Below, in pieces: positions 1 through 11,726 of a stretch of 64,000 nt of DNA. This DNA comes from Orthonyx spaldingii (taxonomy: Eukaryota; Chordata; Aves; Passeriformes; Orthonychidae). The DNA lies in NCBI GenBank assembly GCA_013397795.1, contig VZTJ01005702.1, forward strand, positions 694,925 to 758,924, read 5' to 3'. The notes under the pieces were generated by a model, which searched no databases, was not told where the DNA came from, and worked only from the letters and a program-made list of their open reading frames with translations. A program made the translations under genes and the position numbers. The first letter of the stretch is position 1; every line of letters begins with the position of its first letter.

Positions 1-85
1 CATCCAGATCCTCAGTAAAGATATTAAACAGGACTGGTCCCAATACTGAGCCCTAAGGGACACTGCTTGTGACTGGCCAATGGTT
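1..85 (-). mobile_element. CR1 LINE internal fragment (antisense), cut by window edge
   Basis: The first 85 bases read like the reverse complement of the internal part of avian CR1 elements. The recognisable wording is the stretch around 'attaaacaggactggtccca' followed by an 'actgagccct' segment, which is common in bird CR1 copies. Similarity fades after about position 85. The element runs off the left edge of the window, so its full extent is unknown. The match is from memory of the CR1 consensus, not from a search. Confidence 0.6.
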
Positions 86-640
86 AACAGCAGTGGTAGC
101 CCTGTGTCTGGCTCCCCAGTGCTGGGCAGGAGATGTTCCTTGCATGAGCTCAGCTGGGGATGCCTCTGCCAAAAATGACTGCAGAAATGGTATTTGGTGG
201 AAGATCTGCTCTTCAGTGTTGGTTTATGCAGTGGTCTGTTGGTGCTGCGCAGGGCTCACTGCTGCGTATGGCCCTGGGCCTTACTGCAGGTCACCCAGTG
301 CACTCGTGGCACACCTGTTCCATGGGAGTTGTCTGGGGCAGGGAATGGCAGCCAGGGCCTTTCACACCCCCAGCCAGGAGCAGGCAGCCAGGGGCACTGG
401 GGCAGCCCCAGCCCTGGGCATCTCCCTGTGGCTGGGCCAAGGGCAGGCTGGGATGTGGGTCTGGCTCAGCAAGGCCTGTGGCTGGGCGGGCCGTGGGGAG
501 CTGGCCCTGCTGGGATGCAGCTGGGGCAGGGGCTCATGGCCCCTGGAGCTGACATGGGTGGCTGTGGGGACAGCCCTGTGGCCCGTTTTGCATCAGTTTG
601 GCTTCTTGCTCTGGCTTGCAGCAGAACCTGCGTTAGGATA
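86..640. other. GC-rich, CpG-poor intronic block
   Basis: This is a G- and C-rich stretch with many repeated CTGGG, GGCTG and GGGGCAG words, clearly different from the AT-rich DNA to its right. All three forward frames stay open over hundreds of bases, the longest for 238 codons from position 69. That follows from the lack of A/T-rich stop codons and is not evidence for a gene: there is no recognisable domain, and the longest frame begins inside the CR1 fragment. CpG dinucleotides are sparse, so it does not look like a CpG-island promoter. I looked here for PPP1R14C exon 1, whose product should contain a KYDRKELRKRL-like segment, and did not find it. Confidence 0.5.
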
Positions 641-3600
641 CATTCTTATACGAGCCTTTGGGTTTGGGTGTTTCTTAAGGCTGTTGGGGGCAAATGGGGG
701 AAGTTTGTGCTTGAAGGGAGAGCTCCAGGTCTGGATCACAGACTGTAACATAGGGCTGTGGGTTTTGTTAACATGTGTGTCATGACTGAGCATTTGAAGA
801 TGTAGGTGCAGACCCAGCTTTGTTATCATAACCAAAGTGGCAATATGGATCCTGATGAGAAGGTGTGTGTTGCACCATTAATTTAGTTTTTATGTAAAGA
901 CTTGTTTTTTGAAGTGCCTTTGTTCAGCCATGAAACCCATTTAAATGTCAACTTCTGAAACCACGTTTCTTATTTTAATTTCCTAACAGCACAACAGTTT
1001 GATATGCTGAAAGATTTTGCTTGCTACAGAGTCTTTTTTGCTGAGGCTGAAATAGTTGTAAAAGGCAGAGCAGGAGACAGGAAGGGAGAAGAGGGGCAGG
1101 CTAAGCCCAGAGTCCATCAGTGCTGCTTGGAGGCCCTGCAGTCCTGTTGGGAACTAGGGGCTGGCTGGAGGTGTTAAAAGGAGAAAAGAGGGTAAGGGCA
1201 CGAGTACTATATCTGATCCACTATTCCTCCAGAAGCTGGCCATGCAATCTCCTCCCATCACTGTGTCATGCAAGTGCAGTGGCAGGTAACAAAGGATTAA
1301 AGGAAGTACAGAAGCTGATGACTTTTCTGGTTGTATCTTCATAACATTTAGAGTACTACCTGAGCTGCAAAGATTTCTGCAGAGATTGCTGTAGGTAAGA
1401 GAAAAAGGATTAAACTCACTGGGTAATAGTTTCTTTGCAGCAATGTAAGCTGGTCTTGACTGCTGCTGTGTTAATGGTGCCTTAAAGAAAACTATCAGCA
1501 GGCTAATGGCAGCTTTGAAAACAAAAACTTACCCTGCTTCATCGTATTCATATCCAAAGAGATGAACATTTCCAATCCTAATGATCCATATAACTGCTAG
1601 GATTAAATACATCTCAGAAAAATTATAAGCAATTAAAAAGGAAGAAGCCTGTTAATGGAACGTTGAGGCTGTGCGATTGAGGACAGTCAAGCAACTGGAA
1701 GACAGATCTTTAAAACTGAGGTTAGTTTTCATGTGACTCTTAGAGAATTTTATTCTTCCTCTTTCCCAGACAAATATTTACATTCTGTGCTTTAATTCTG
1801 AAGCACAGTCTGAAGTGCTCAAAGGTTAATGAACAAAGCTTCAGCACTAAGGGCTAGCTAAGTATTTCCTCCATGTCAGAGACAGAAACTATCACTTTGA
1901 CTTGCCCAGTGTCACACACATACTTGATGATAAGATCCTACTGGAAGGGTGTTGGAATGATTCATCTGTTTAAGCTGTGTTTAATTGTAGGACCACCTCC
2001 ATTTACTCTTTGTAATTCCTGTTTAAGTGTGAAGTTCTTCACTCTCTTCAGAAACAAACTTCCTTGTGAATTGCAAACTTCTGCAGGGTAGCAGTCTGGC
2101 AGTGTGCAAATGAATTCAGTGTTCAGTTGTCAGGTTTTGTTTTGTGTGCAAGACAGCCTTGCATGTAAAACACAGCCAGATGCAGAGCAGGTGCACTGAC
2201 CTGGGCTCCCAGACCCGGTGCACTGGTAAGCAGCATGGATCACTGTGTACTTAGGCACTTCAGTCCCATATGCCTGTTGCTAGGACTGCCAATGACTTAT
2301 TCCCATGGGGTTTTTTCTGCGTTAAACTGAGCTGTTTTTTATTTCCTAGGGAATTGTGGGAACTTGTTCGTTCTTGGAGCATGTTTTGAGGGGGAAGGGA
2401 AGAAGATATTGTGGGAAAGCATCAAATAACTGAATTTGCTTTAGGGCTGAAATCAAAGGGCTATAAGCATCAAAAGGTGGAAGAGAACCAGCCCACAAGA
2501 AAGCAGCAGTGAGGATTTTGCCTGTAGCTCCAAAGAGACCAGGGTGGCTGGGAGTGGAGCACTGAATGCAAGGTGGACTGACTATTTATGTGAGTGAGTG
2601 GGAGCTCATTTGGAGCAAAGGCCAAAGCTGACGTGCTATAAAACAAAATGTTACAAGAAGGCCAGAGTAGTTTCCTATGAATAAAAAAAGTTAAATGAGA
2701 CAGATACCATTGCTTTGGCTTCTACTGCAATGTGAAGATGCTTTGATGTAAAACTTTGGCCCAGTGCTCAAAACAACTCTTCTCACCTAAGCCAGATTGA
2801 ATGTATAGATAACATAAGGCACCAAGCTGCTCTTACGAAGAGATTGGTAATTTTTAACTGCAGCTTGTTTCTCTGTACATTTGGGATCTTGTAGATGGGA
2901 AGCTTAACAGCTATTATTTCTCCTTTGGCTCTGTCTGAAGTATTTAATGGCTTCACATGAGTATTCCCTATTTGAGTGCATGCATGGATTTCCAATTATA
3001 AAAAGTAGTTCTTTTTTCTTTGTGTGTACTTTATATTTGTTTGTTAAGAAAAACAACATGAAGGAACTTAAAAATTAACCTGCATTCCTTAGTGTATTTT
3101 CATAAGTAGTTACCCAGTTCTACATCAGAAACCACAGTAGGAAATGAGTTCTGGTCTGTGTAGAAACAAGGTGAAACTGACGTCTTAATTTTTCTAATTA
3201 ACTACATAATTGTTTAGTCCCTTTGGAAAAAGGTGGTGTAAATTTGTGCACTTTGGTTGTGAATATTTTTGTTTTACAAAGTATCTTATGACTTGGCTTG
3301 TCTTTATTCAGTGGAAGGTGCCAAAGGCATTTTATGAAGCATCTTCAGCATTTTTAAAGCGGAATAAATATAGAAGTACTCTTGGCACTGCTGTCTCCTA
3401 CTTGCAACTGAAGGTAGTGAGGATTTTAAACAAAGGGATATTGGTTATGTTTGATTTCAGTGAGTGGCAATGGGTTCTTCTACCTTCTTTTAACTCTCTA
3501 TTCCATAGGCCAGCTAGAAAGCTTGTGTTAGGCTCTTTCCTGGTCACAGAATGCTACCTGGGTGCCTGTATTTTGCTGTGCTGAAATGACCAGACAAGGA

Positions 3601-6600
3601 CTGCTACACCCATTCCATATGCAGTGGATTTTACCCTGTGAACTCTTGTTATGGAAGGCAGCACTGTTTATTATGAATGTAGGATTTATTAGTGTCTGGA
3701 CTCCTGTGCTTGGCACCATGTGTGCAGAACTGAACCATTTGTGCTTTATCTAAGCTACCTGCCTGTGGGAGGAATATGGGTACAGTGTCCTTTACAGATA
3801 TCTGCTACTAGCTGCAAAGATGCATTTGAGGGGGTTGCTCCATCTTCTGTCTCCAAAACCATCTGGGTTTGGAAGAATTTGAGAAGGATTAAAAGTAGCT
3901 ACTTGGCAGCTTTGGATAATAATGAGAAAGTGGGGTCCTCAAACAGTGTCCAAATGTAGCTTCTTTAGAAAAATCTCAACCTTTTTTTCTTCTTTATCTT
4001 CAGAAAACAGTTCTCACTCCCCCAGTCCTGTATGTGGTCTCTGAACCAGCAGATAGAGACCTCATAAATGGCCCAGGCTTTCTAAGCCCTTCACCAGAGG
4101 AGTCAGACATTTCCTAAGCTCTTGTTTTGACAGTGAAGTTCAGTAAACGGGGCATGCAGGAGTGAAAAGTGTGTTTGCTGCACTGGAGGAATTTCTAATG
4201 TTTAGACATGCTCATTGTGGAGACCTTCTGAAAGTGGTGAGGTGAACTTTAAACTCTGCTTGCATTGGCCATTTGAATGATTAAGAAGACCGGCACCAAG
4301 TGAAGGTCAGGGGAGGGAGCTGATACTTTGTGCTTACTGATAGAGGACCCTGTGCCAGCCAGTGCCTTTTCTGAGCTAGGTTTCAAATGCTTTGATTTGG
4401 TTTGCTGAGGCAAAGCTTGCCTGTGGAGGTTGCATATGTGTACAGCCCAGCTCTACTTAGCTGGAGCAAAAAGTCTATGCAGGAGCTTGGATTCGGGCCA
4501 ATTACTGCATGAGAAAAATTCTGATTCTCCTCCGGTATTTTCACATGCTCACTCAGCCTGACCAACTCTTGGAAAAGCACTGGTGTTTCTTTAGCATTTG
4601 AGGGTGTCAGTCGACTCATCCAAACTTATAATTTGAAACTGGGTATTCTATTATTAGCTGTAGCCTGAAGTGATTTTCAGAATCCACCTGTCACTTTGAT
4701 TATGCTTAGTCTTTATTTGTTTTGCTTCCTTGTTCATTGATAAGAGAAAATATTAAAGAAATGTGCATCCCTTGCAGTTTGTGGCTAATGTGGTATGCCA
4801 GCATGTTTTAGAATGTCTAAAAAGAGTTTTAAAGGAATCTGGTAATGTAGGTTGGACAAAGAGCGATTGCATGCAACCATGACTATGCATGGTGAGTCCT
4901 CTACAGCTCACGCTCTTGATTTGGGGGGAGGGAAAAGAGGATTTGGAGCTACCTGAACACTGATTTACCACTACCAATTTGAAACAGGTCCTCTTCCATT
5001 GTGAAAAGTCTTCTGAACTGGTGCTACGAGGTACTTAAAAGCTGAGCAGGAGCACTTTTTTTTTTAAATGGGCATAAACACTTTTTCCAAGCTCAAGACA
5101 ACTTGCTGAACTCATTCAAATACAAATCCTGACAGCGGCTTCTCTGGCCTATATGAGTGTGGATTGTAACTAGATCAGGGTTGGCTGCGTTTTAAAGCAT
5201 TAAGTTTATTTATTTCCATTATTAAGCTAAAATGACAAGCTAAAAGTGTTTGGCAGAAAAATTTGTCTGTGTCTTCTGCCATGCTAACTCTTATCACCCT
5301 AGCTTGAAATTGGCCAGAGAGATAATGATATCCTGACATGATGATAACTGTAGAATTAAGCTGCCTATTTTCACAAAACTTATACACCCTCTGAGTATCT
5401 TCACTGAGGGGAAGAACTTCATCCTTTATTAGATAGCAGTGAATCCACACAGGTAAGTTGTTATAGTTCTTATATATTCTTGAAAAGGAAAAGGTTTTAT
5501 TTGGGCACCTGATCATCAAGACATGAATTACAGGAAACCCTCACTTCTGTAATGCTGGTGCTTCCCAATCCATGTCATTGTTTCTGCTCCATGTAAGAAC
5601 AGACATGAGGAATTCAAACACAAATGTGGTACACAGCCTTCTTTTGCACAGCTCCCTTGTTGGATACTGGCAGACTACTCATAGCAGATTTATCTCTTTT
5701 TTTTCTTTTTTTCTTTTTCTTCTTCTTCTTCTTCTTCTNNNNNNTTTTTTTTTTTTTTTTTTTCTTTTTTTGTAAGACAGTATTCACTTTAAAGTGGATG
5801 TTTTAATTAAGAAAGTTACCTGCTAGCAACAAGTTACACACTAATGTCAAACATTGTCAAGCTACTGGTCATCCCCTGGATCTGCTTAGTTGATGTGCAA
5901 TTTCATTGCTCTTTAGTGTGCCACAGTGTAAAAAAAGCAAACCACAAACAAACCAAAGAACAAAATGATCCACCTGAAGATACACTACCTCACTTCCCCA
6001 AACCCCAGTGATCCCAGATGGTGCACTGGGAGCTAGGTGAGCTCTTGTTTTGTCTACAAGAAATCTTGTGGAAGTCAACTGTTTCGGGATGCACTGGATG
6101 TAGTTTGTGCTGAAAACTACTTTGACAAGTGAAATCTTTTAAAGTGGAAAACAACAGAAACATGAGACAGGAGCAGCATGGAGCTTCCTCTCTTATCTTT
6201 TTTTCCCAGGGAGGGAAAGGGAGTGCCTGACTTTGATCTTATTACCTCCTTCCACCTGATTCTGCGTGTGTGTTCATGCAGTTTCATGTCTGGAGACTTG
6301 ATTATCATTTCTGGTGTTCCTGAAATATCTCCCATTTAAGAAAATCTGTAGGTGGAGATAGAAAAGCCTGTGAGAATCTAGAGGAGCAAAGATTATAGGA
6401 GCCTTCCTCATTAACATGTGTGTGTCTAGGCTGATCTCTGCAAGGGCTTCAAACCTTAATAAGACTTTGTATATTCGTAAAAAAGGTAAACAGTTAAAAA
6501 TAAAGTTATTGTTTGTTTAACAGTATTATACTTTGAATTCAAAGTTCCTTTGAATTGGCTATTCTGTGTTAAGCACAGACTAGCACAAAACTCGTACTTT

Positions 6601-7813
6601 AAAAATGCACAGGAGTGCTTCTGGATTCCTTTTGATGGCAGCAGTTCTGTAGCCATGACTGTAAGGTCAGACTCAATGTTTGTGGAAAACATGTGATTGC
6701 TTATGGCTATCATTTTGTCCCTAGAATGGAAATAGGCTGCTGCAGGTATTTGGTTTATATGCAGGTGTTTTATAGGCGTGGGACATATGAGAAGGAGCTC
6801 TACTGAAGGACTTTATTTTGGATTCCTTGGAATTAGTTCCTTAGGTACGCTCTATATGGTAATGATGTCATGTTTCTTATATGTACATCACTGCCACTCC
6901 AAACTCTGGATTTCAGAGTATGTGCTAAGTACAGTGTCAGTGAGAACACTGATGTCCGTTACACCTACCATTTTATTTTAAGTTGCGGTATTTAACTGCT
7001 TGAAGTTTTCTTCTCCTGCATTTCCAATCCTATCTTTTATTTCAAAGGTGGAGTAATGTGAAAAGAATGCAAAATAGTCAGCTCTTTGTCTAGGACGTAC
7101 TAGTGATAAAAAGCTGAACTCTGTTTAAGAACTGGAGCAGAAAGGATGCTCAGATTGTATTAGTTCCTTTTCTTGGTATATGGACATAGAAAATCATTTT
7201 CTACGGAAAAGACTACTACACTGTATTAAGCAAGTTAATTAATTAAAATCTGTCCAAGTTAAATGTTTGGCTTGAGAAAGGTTAGGGTTGTGGGCTTCTT
7301 TGTCATGGAACTAAGATTTTTTAGGTGGTCAAGGTAACCAGCTGATAGTGCCCATCTTCAGAACTTTTGATGTGGTAGTAAAAGAATTAGTCTTAAAATA
7401 CAGTGTAGCAGATGAAAAGATTAAATTACATTAATTGTGATTTGTAATATGTGTCTTTTGGTCAAGCATTATGAGCAACACCATCAGCCAGCCTTTAAAA
7501 CAGTCTGCCCTTAGTCCCATGTCCTGACCCAACCTTTATCATGGTACACTGGTTAACTTTATCAAGGTCTGAAGGAAGGCATTGTGTCCAGGTTTCCTGG
7601 ACTAGGATGATGCTGTAGGTTGCCTTCAGGATCAAAAATAGCAGCAGTGAACTTCAGCTACCCCTGTAACAAAAGGATGTAGATCTTCCATGTAGTTATG
7701 TGAGAGATACCATGTGTAAGATTCATCTGCTGGGACACAGACCTCTGTGATGTAGTGCTTGATGCTCCCTTAACAGTCTCCTGTTGTTTACTGTAGATGG
7801 ATGGTTTCTCAGT
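641..7813. other. Noncoding stretch, presumed PPP1R14C intron 1
   Basis: About 7 kb of AT-rich sequence with only short scattered open frames, none showing a known domain. The only special feature is the pyrimidine tract and small gap near 5.7 kb, listed separately. It is assigned to intron 1 because it lies upstream of exon 2 of a gene whose first exon is not visible in the window. Confidence 0.6.
5693..5772. repeat. Polypyrimidine / (TTC)n microsatellite with 6-base assembly gap
   Basis: A T-rich tract with interspersed C becomes a run of TTC triplets (about 5718-5738). It is interrupted by six N at 5739-5744 and continues as a long poly-T run. The gap sits inside the low-complexity tract, so the true repeat length is unknown. 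Open frames across this place that show runs of Phe and Leu are artefacts. Confidence 0.9.
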
Positions 7814-7941
7814 CATTGACTCATTGAATGGTTTGGGTTGAAAGGGACCTTAGAGATCACCCAGTTCCAATGCAGCTTCCACTAGACCAGGTTGTTCAAA
7901 GTGCCATCCAACCTGGCCTTGAATACTCCCAGGAATGGGGC
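7814..7941 (-). mobile_element. CR1 LINE 3' end (antisense), degraded
   Basis: The plus strand starts with two degenerate copies of the CR1 tail octamer (CATTGACT, CATTGAAT in place of CATAGAAT). These are followed by the conserved 'ggtttgggttgaaagggacc' block and 'gttgttcaaagtgccatcca', which is the reverse complement of a CR1 3' end. About 130 bases remain, so it is strongly 5'-truncated, as is usual for CR1. The diverged octamers and body suggest an older copy than the one at 23.2 kb. Confidence 0.9.
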
Positions 7942-10900
7942 ATGATGCTATTTCTATGGTAGACAGAGAAAGCCAGGTGAGAGAAATCTCAGCTTGTGCG
8001 TTCTTGGCCTTGGTTAAAAAAAAAATTAAAATCTGTAGCTTTGCTTTAAAATATTGCCCAACATAAATGATTTTAATCAGATGAAGTTCTCATTCTGGAA
8101 GGTGTCTGCTCCTGAGTTAGATATGACTGTTTATATGTTAAGTGGCTTCATGTGTATGAATTTTAGTTGTCATGTGATGAATGTGTGCATTTGATAGCAG
8201 GGAAGGTGAAGAAAGGAGAAGCCTAACCACCAAGGATTTCCAAGAAGCAAGATAGTTAAAGGAAAGAGAGACTCAGGAATGAGCAGCTGAAGTGTGAATC
8301 CAGGTAAATTCCTTGAATGGTTCCTTGAGAGTGTGCCAGAGGCTAGAAACTAGCTAGTGTTGTCCAGATGGACGAAACACATGTTACAGTCTCACCTGAT
8401 GTCTTGCTCAAGCTGTTCTGGCTCCTTGCTGTAAATATATTGTATTGACTGAGTTCAAGATCTAGAAATTTTGACCCTGTATTACACAAATCATGAAGTA
8501 ATTTAGAAAAACAAAGTCTGTCTCTTGACTCCTTAATTGCTCTTGCCAGCAGCTTTTGAATGATGCCAACCAACTTATTAAAAAGGCCTTGGCAGTTGTT
8601 ACAGGACCTTTTGCAAGACAAAGTCACCATTATTAGAGCCCTACCGTGATGGGTACATTGCAGTCACCATCACTAAAAATTCTTCAGGCAGTACTAAATC
8701 TCATTTGTGTTTGCAGCTAAGTGCCTAAGTGAGATGGTGTTTGATCCATCCAGAAGCTGTTGGTAGTCTCCAGCTCTCATCTGAGGTGAGTGGCCTCAAA
8801 ATAGCATATTAAAGATGAGCACCATTTTGGACCCTGAAAAGATTCTGGGTGGCAGAAGACTTAACTAGTAATATTTTGTTTGTGAACATGAAGGTGGCTT
8901 TCTAGAAGGACACTTCAAAACTTGCCTTTCATGAGCTTGCAGAGACAGGGCAGCTCACTGGACATCATATCAAGACTGTCTGGTAAAGTTCCCAGTTTGT
9001 CTATTAAGTAAAAACCTGCATCTTAACTTCTAATTACAGTATTTTTCTGATGCTCTTTCATGTATTCTGGTGCCTGAAAGAAATGTTTAAGCTTTTAACC
9101 TCTTCTCATGGGGATTTTCAGAGATTTGGGCTCAAAACTTTTTAATCCTAAGCAAATTTTAGCTACTTTAGCTAGGTGTAGTGCTAAAGCAGAAGATATG
9201 TGTTGGTTTTAGCCATTATCTGGCCAGGGAGCAGCACACATAGGCATAGCCTGGGTTCCTTGTGGCCCTGTGAGCAAAGCGTGATGACATTTTGTAGAAA
9301 TGTTAAAACACTTAGCTCTGCAGATGCCTCAGAACAAGGCCTCTACATGATGAGTAGGCAAAGAGGCTACTGTGGTAGGAAGGGGTGGGTTTTAGCAGAA
9401 CTAAACAAAATGTAGCTGTACATGCTACCACTAACCACCTCCTCTAATGTGGCAAAGCTTGTGCTCTTTGCTGAACCAGACTTCAACTCTGCTTGGCTAT
9501 TTGTTTGGAGCATCTGTCTTTCTTGTGAGGATCAAAGTGCTATACGGAGGTACATGTGAGGTAAAGTGTCTGAGATTGTTTCAGAGTTTGTACGACAACA
9601 ACATTTTTAGTGGAGGGAAGAAGGTATTTTGAAATTTGACTTGTTAAGCACTCCTTTTAATAGGACTTATGCTGTGTTGGTTTTCCTCGTTGGAATTCAA
9701 AGGCTGAGGAGTTAATATTCAATTTCAATCCCTGCTCTCCTGATTTACTTGCTATATATTTTTAATTTTAAGATGCAAACCACAAGTTAGTGGTTTCTTG
9801 GTGTAGTGCAGATGATCCTGGCTTCACATTTTTGCAGCTTTTAATGAACTTGAGCATCTCTTAGCATGGTGCCTGGCATGCTCTGAATTTCAGGATTGGA
9901 GCCTTGGGAAAGTTACTAATTCAACCTTGACTCTTGATGTCAGCTTCTCTAGAAGAAACTGAGCTGAGGTTGCGGAGACTTAGCTTAAAAATTTTGGAAC
10001 TAGCAGAGAGCTGTTTTGTGTCTCTTCTTAATAGCTGGCCCTGACAATTTAACAGAGCTTATTGACCATCTGCTTTGTCTAGTTTGCCACATGGCAGAGT
10101 AACAACTAAGCCAAAATACTGGCTGCACAGTGTATTAATTAAACAACTTGCTTGTGAACACTATCAAGATACTACTTTGATTGATGTTGTACATTTAACT
10201 TGAAGAGTTTTGTCCTTTCTCTTGCTGCAGTTGCTGGGTATTGAGCTGAGACCATAAGTTAGGTGGTGACGAAGGAGCTGTTTTGGCTGTATGTTGGAGT
10301 CCCTATTTATCTCCTTGACCTCTGTCTTCTGTTAACCCACTCTCAACAGATGGGATCCAGAGTATATTACAGTTTTGTACCCCTGCTGCTACTTCTGACT
10401 GCTGTTCTTTGCCTCTCACAAAGCTGGCAAAGCAACAGCTGTTTCATAATTTTTCTGTTTGAAGGGAGAAACATAGCAATGGGGGGTAGGGGGAGAGACT
10501 GAAGGACTAGCCATCTTGCTTTTGCATAAGACTAGAGAGAAATATCATTCTTGTCTCTTTTTTGAGAGCCAGTAACTCTTCTGAGAACAGATTTCATGTT
10601 CTTCAGTGTTTGTGTTCCTGGAAATACAATGCATCTTTCTTCAAGGTGGGAGGAGAAGTTGAGAGCTTAAGCAAACAGCACTGGTTCTGTCTGGATGTAT
10701 CCAGCTGGAGGAACCTGACTGTGGGCTGCTTGTTAGTGTGACTAATTCTGCTCAAAGGCACAGCCCCCTGGGAAAACAGATTTTAAATCCAGACTGTGCT
10801 AGTGGCAGAGATGTGTAACATGCTTTCTGAAAGGGATGTGGCAAGACTTTGGCAATATCCAACAACTGTCTGCTTGATCAAGGGACATGCTGTAGGTAGC

Positions 10901-11660
10901 ATCTCTGCATCTAGAAGCTGAATCCTGTTGAGCTTGTTATAAGGAACAGATGGCTTGTTAATATGTTCTGCTGTGCTATGGCAAGTCATGCTTCTTCAAG
11001 GCATTGCTAGCTACACTTCCATTGCAGAAATTTGTGTACATTTTCTTTCGTCTGGTAATTTTCTGTAACCACGGATAACTGTTCATGCATATGTGGATGC
11101 AGGTGTATATTTGTGGTATGTTAACATGATCCTGAAGGGTTAGTGCATATGTACGTGTGCACTGTGTATATGGTATGCTCTTGGATGGTGTAACATGAAA
11201 TAGTATTGCAATTCAGTGTAACATCAGTCTCAATGAAGCTACTGTTTGGCTCTATTTTTAATATACTTAAGCTGCTGGAAAGGCTTTGCATAGTATGGGA
11301 AGAACTTCAGGAGAAAACTGAAAGACTGCTGTACTCATTTGGGTTCTGTCTGAAAAGCTGTGTCTAGTTGGCTGCAGACAAAGCCTCTGATAACACACCC
11401 GTGTTTTGGCCTCTGGAAACTCAATGCTGACCAGAAGCACTGCTCTGATTGTGTTCGGGACTTCTAGGAGTTGCAGAGGATCCCAGGTAGTCCCAGTGTG
11501 TGCACTGCCCTACAGAACCAGGAAACTATTTAAGAAATGAGGTCTTGAGTATATATGTGAGTTCTCTCCTTTCTGGGAATCTTTGGTATTCCTGATAATG
11601 GAAGGTGGCGCCTCCTGGCATTTAAGGGATACTTGAGAAAATTACATTCCTCTTAAAATC

Positions 11661-11726
11661 TCTTTCTCCTTCTCACATTTTTTTCTTTTTGGTTTTTTCT
11701 TTCCCCCTTCTGCCCCCCTCCCCCCC
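11661..11726. repeat. Pyrimidine-rich low-complexity tract
   Basis: A run of mixed T and C ends in two poly-C blocks just before 'aatgtgtt'. It is low-complexity intronic DNA. There is no sign that it serves as a splice acceptor for a coding exon, because no open exon-like segment follows. Confidence 0.7.

Noticed and set aside
69..785. Open frame of 238 codons on the plus strand, the longest in the window
   Set aside because: It begins inside a CR1 fragment and runs through a GC-rich block where all frames are open. The product is a Trp/Gly/Leu/Cys-rich string with no domain. No splice or promoter support was seen.
5572..5806. Phe/Leu-rich open frames across the N run
   Set aside because: Produced by the pyrimidine tract and the assembly gap, not by a gene.
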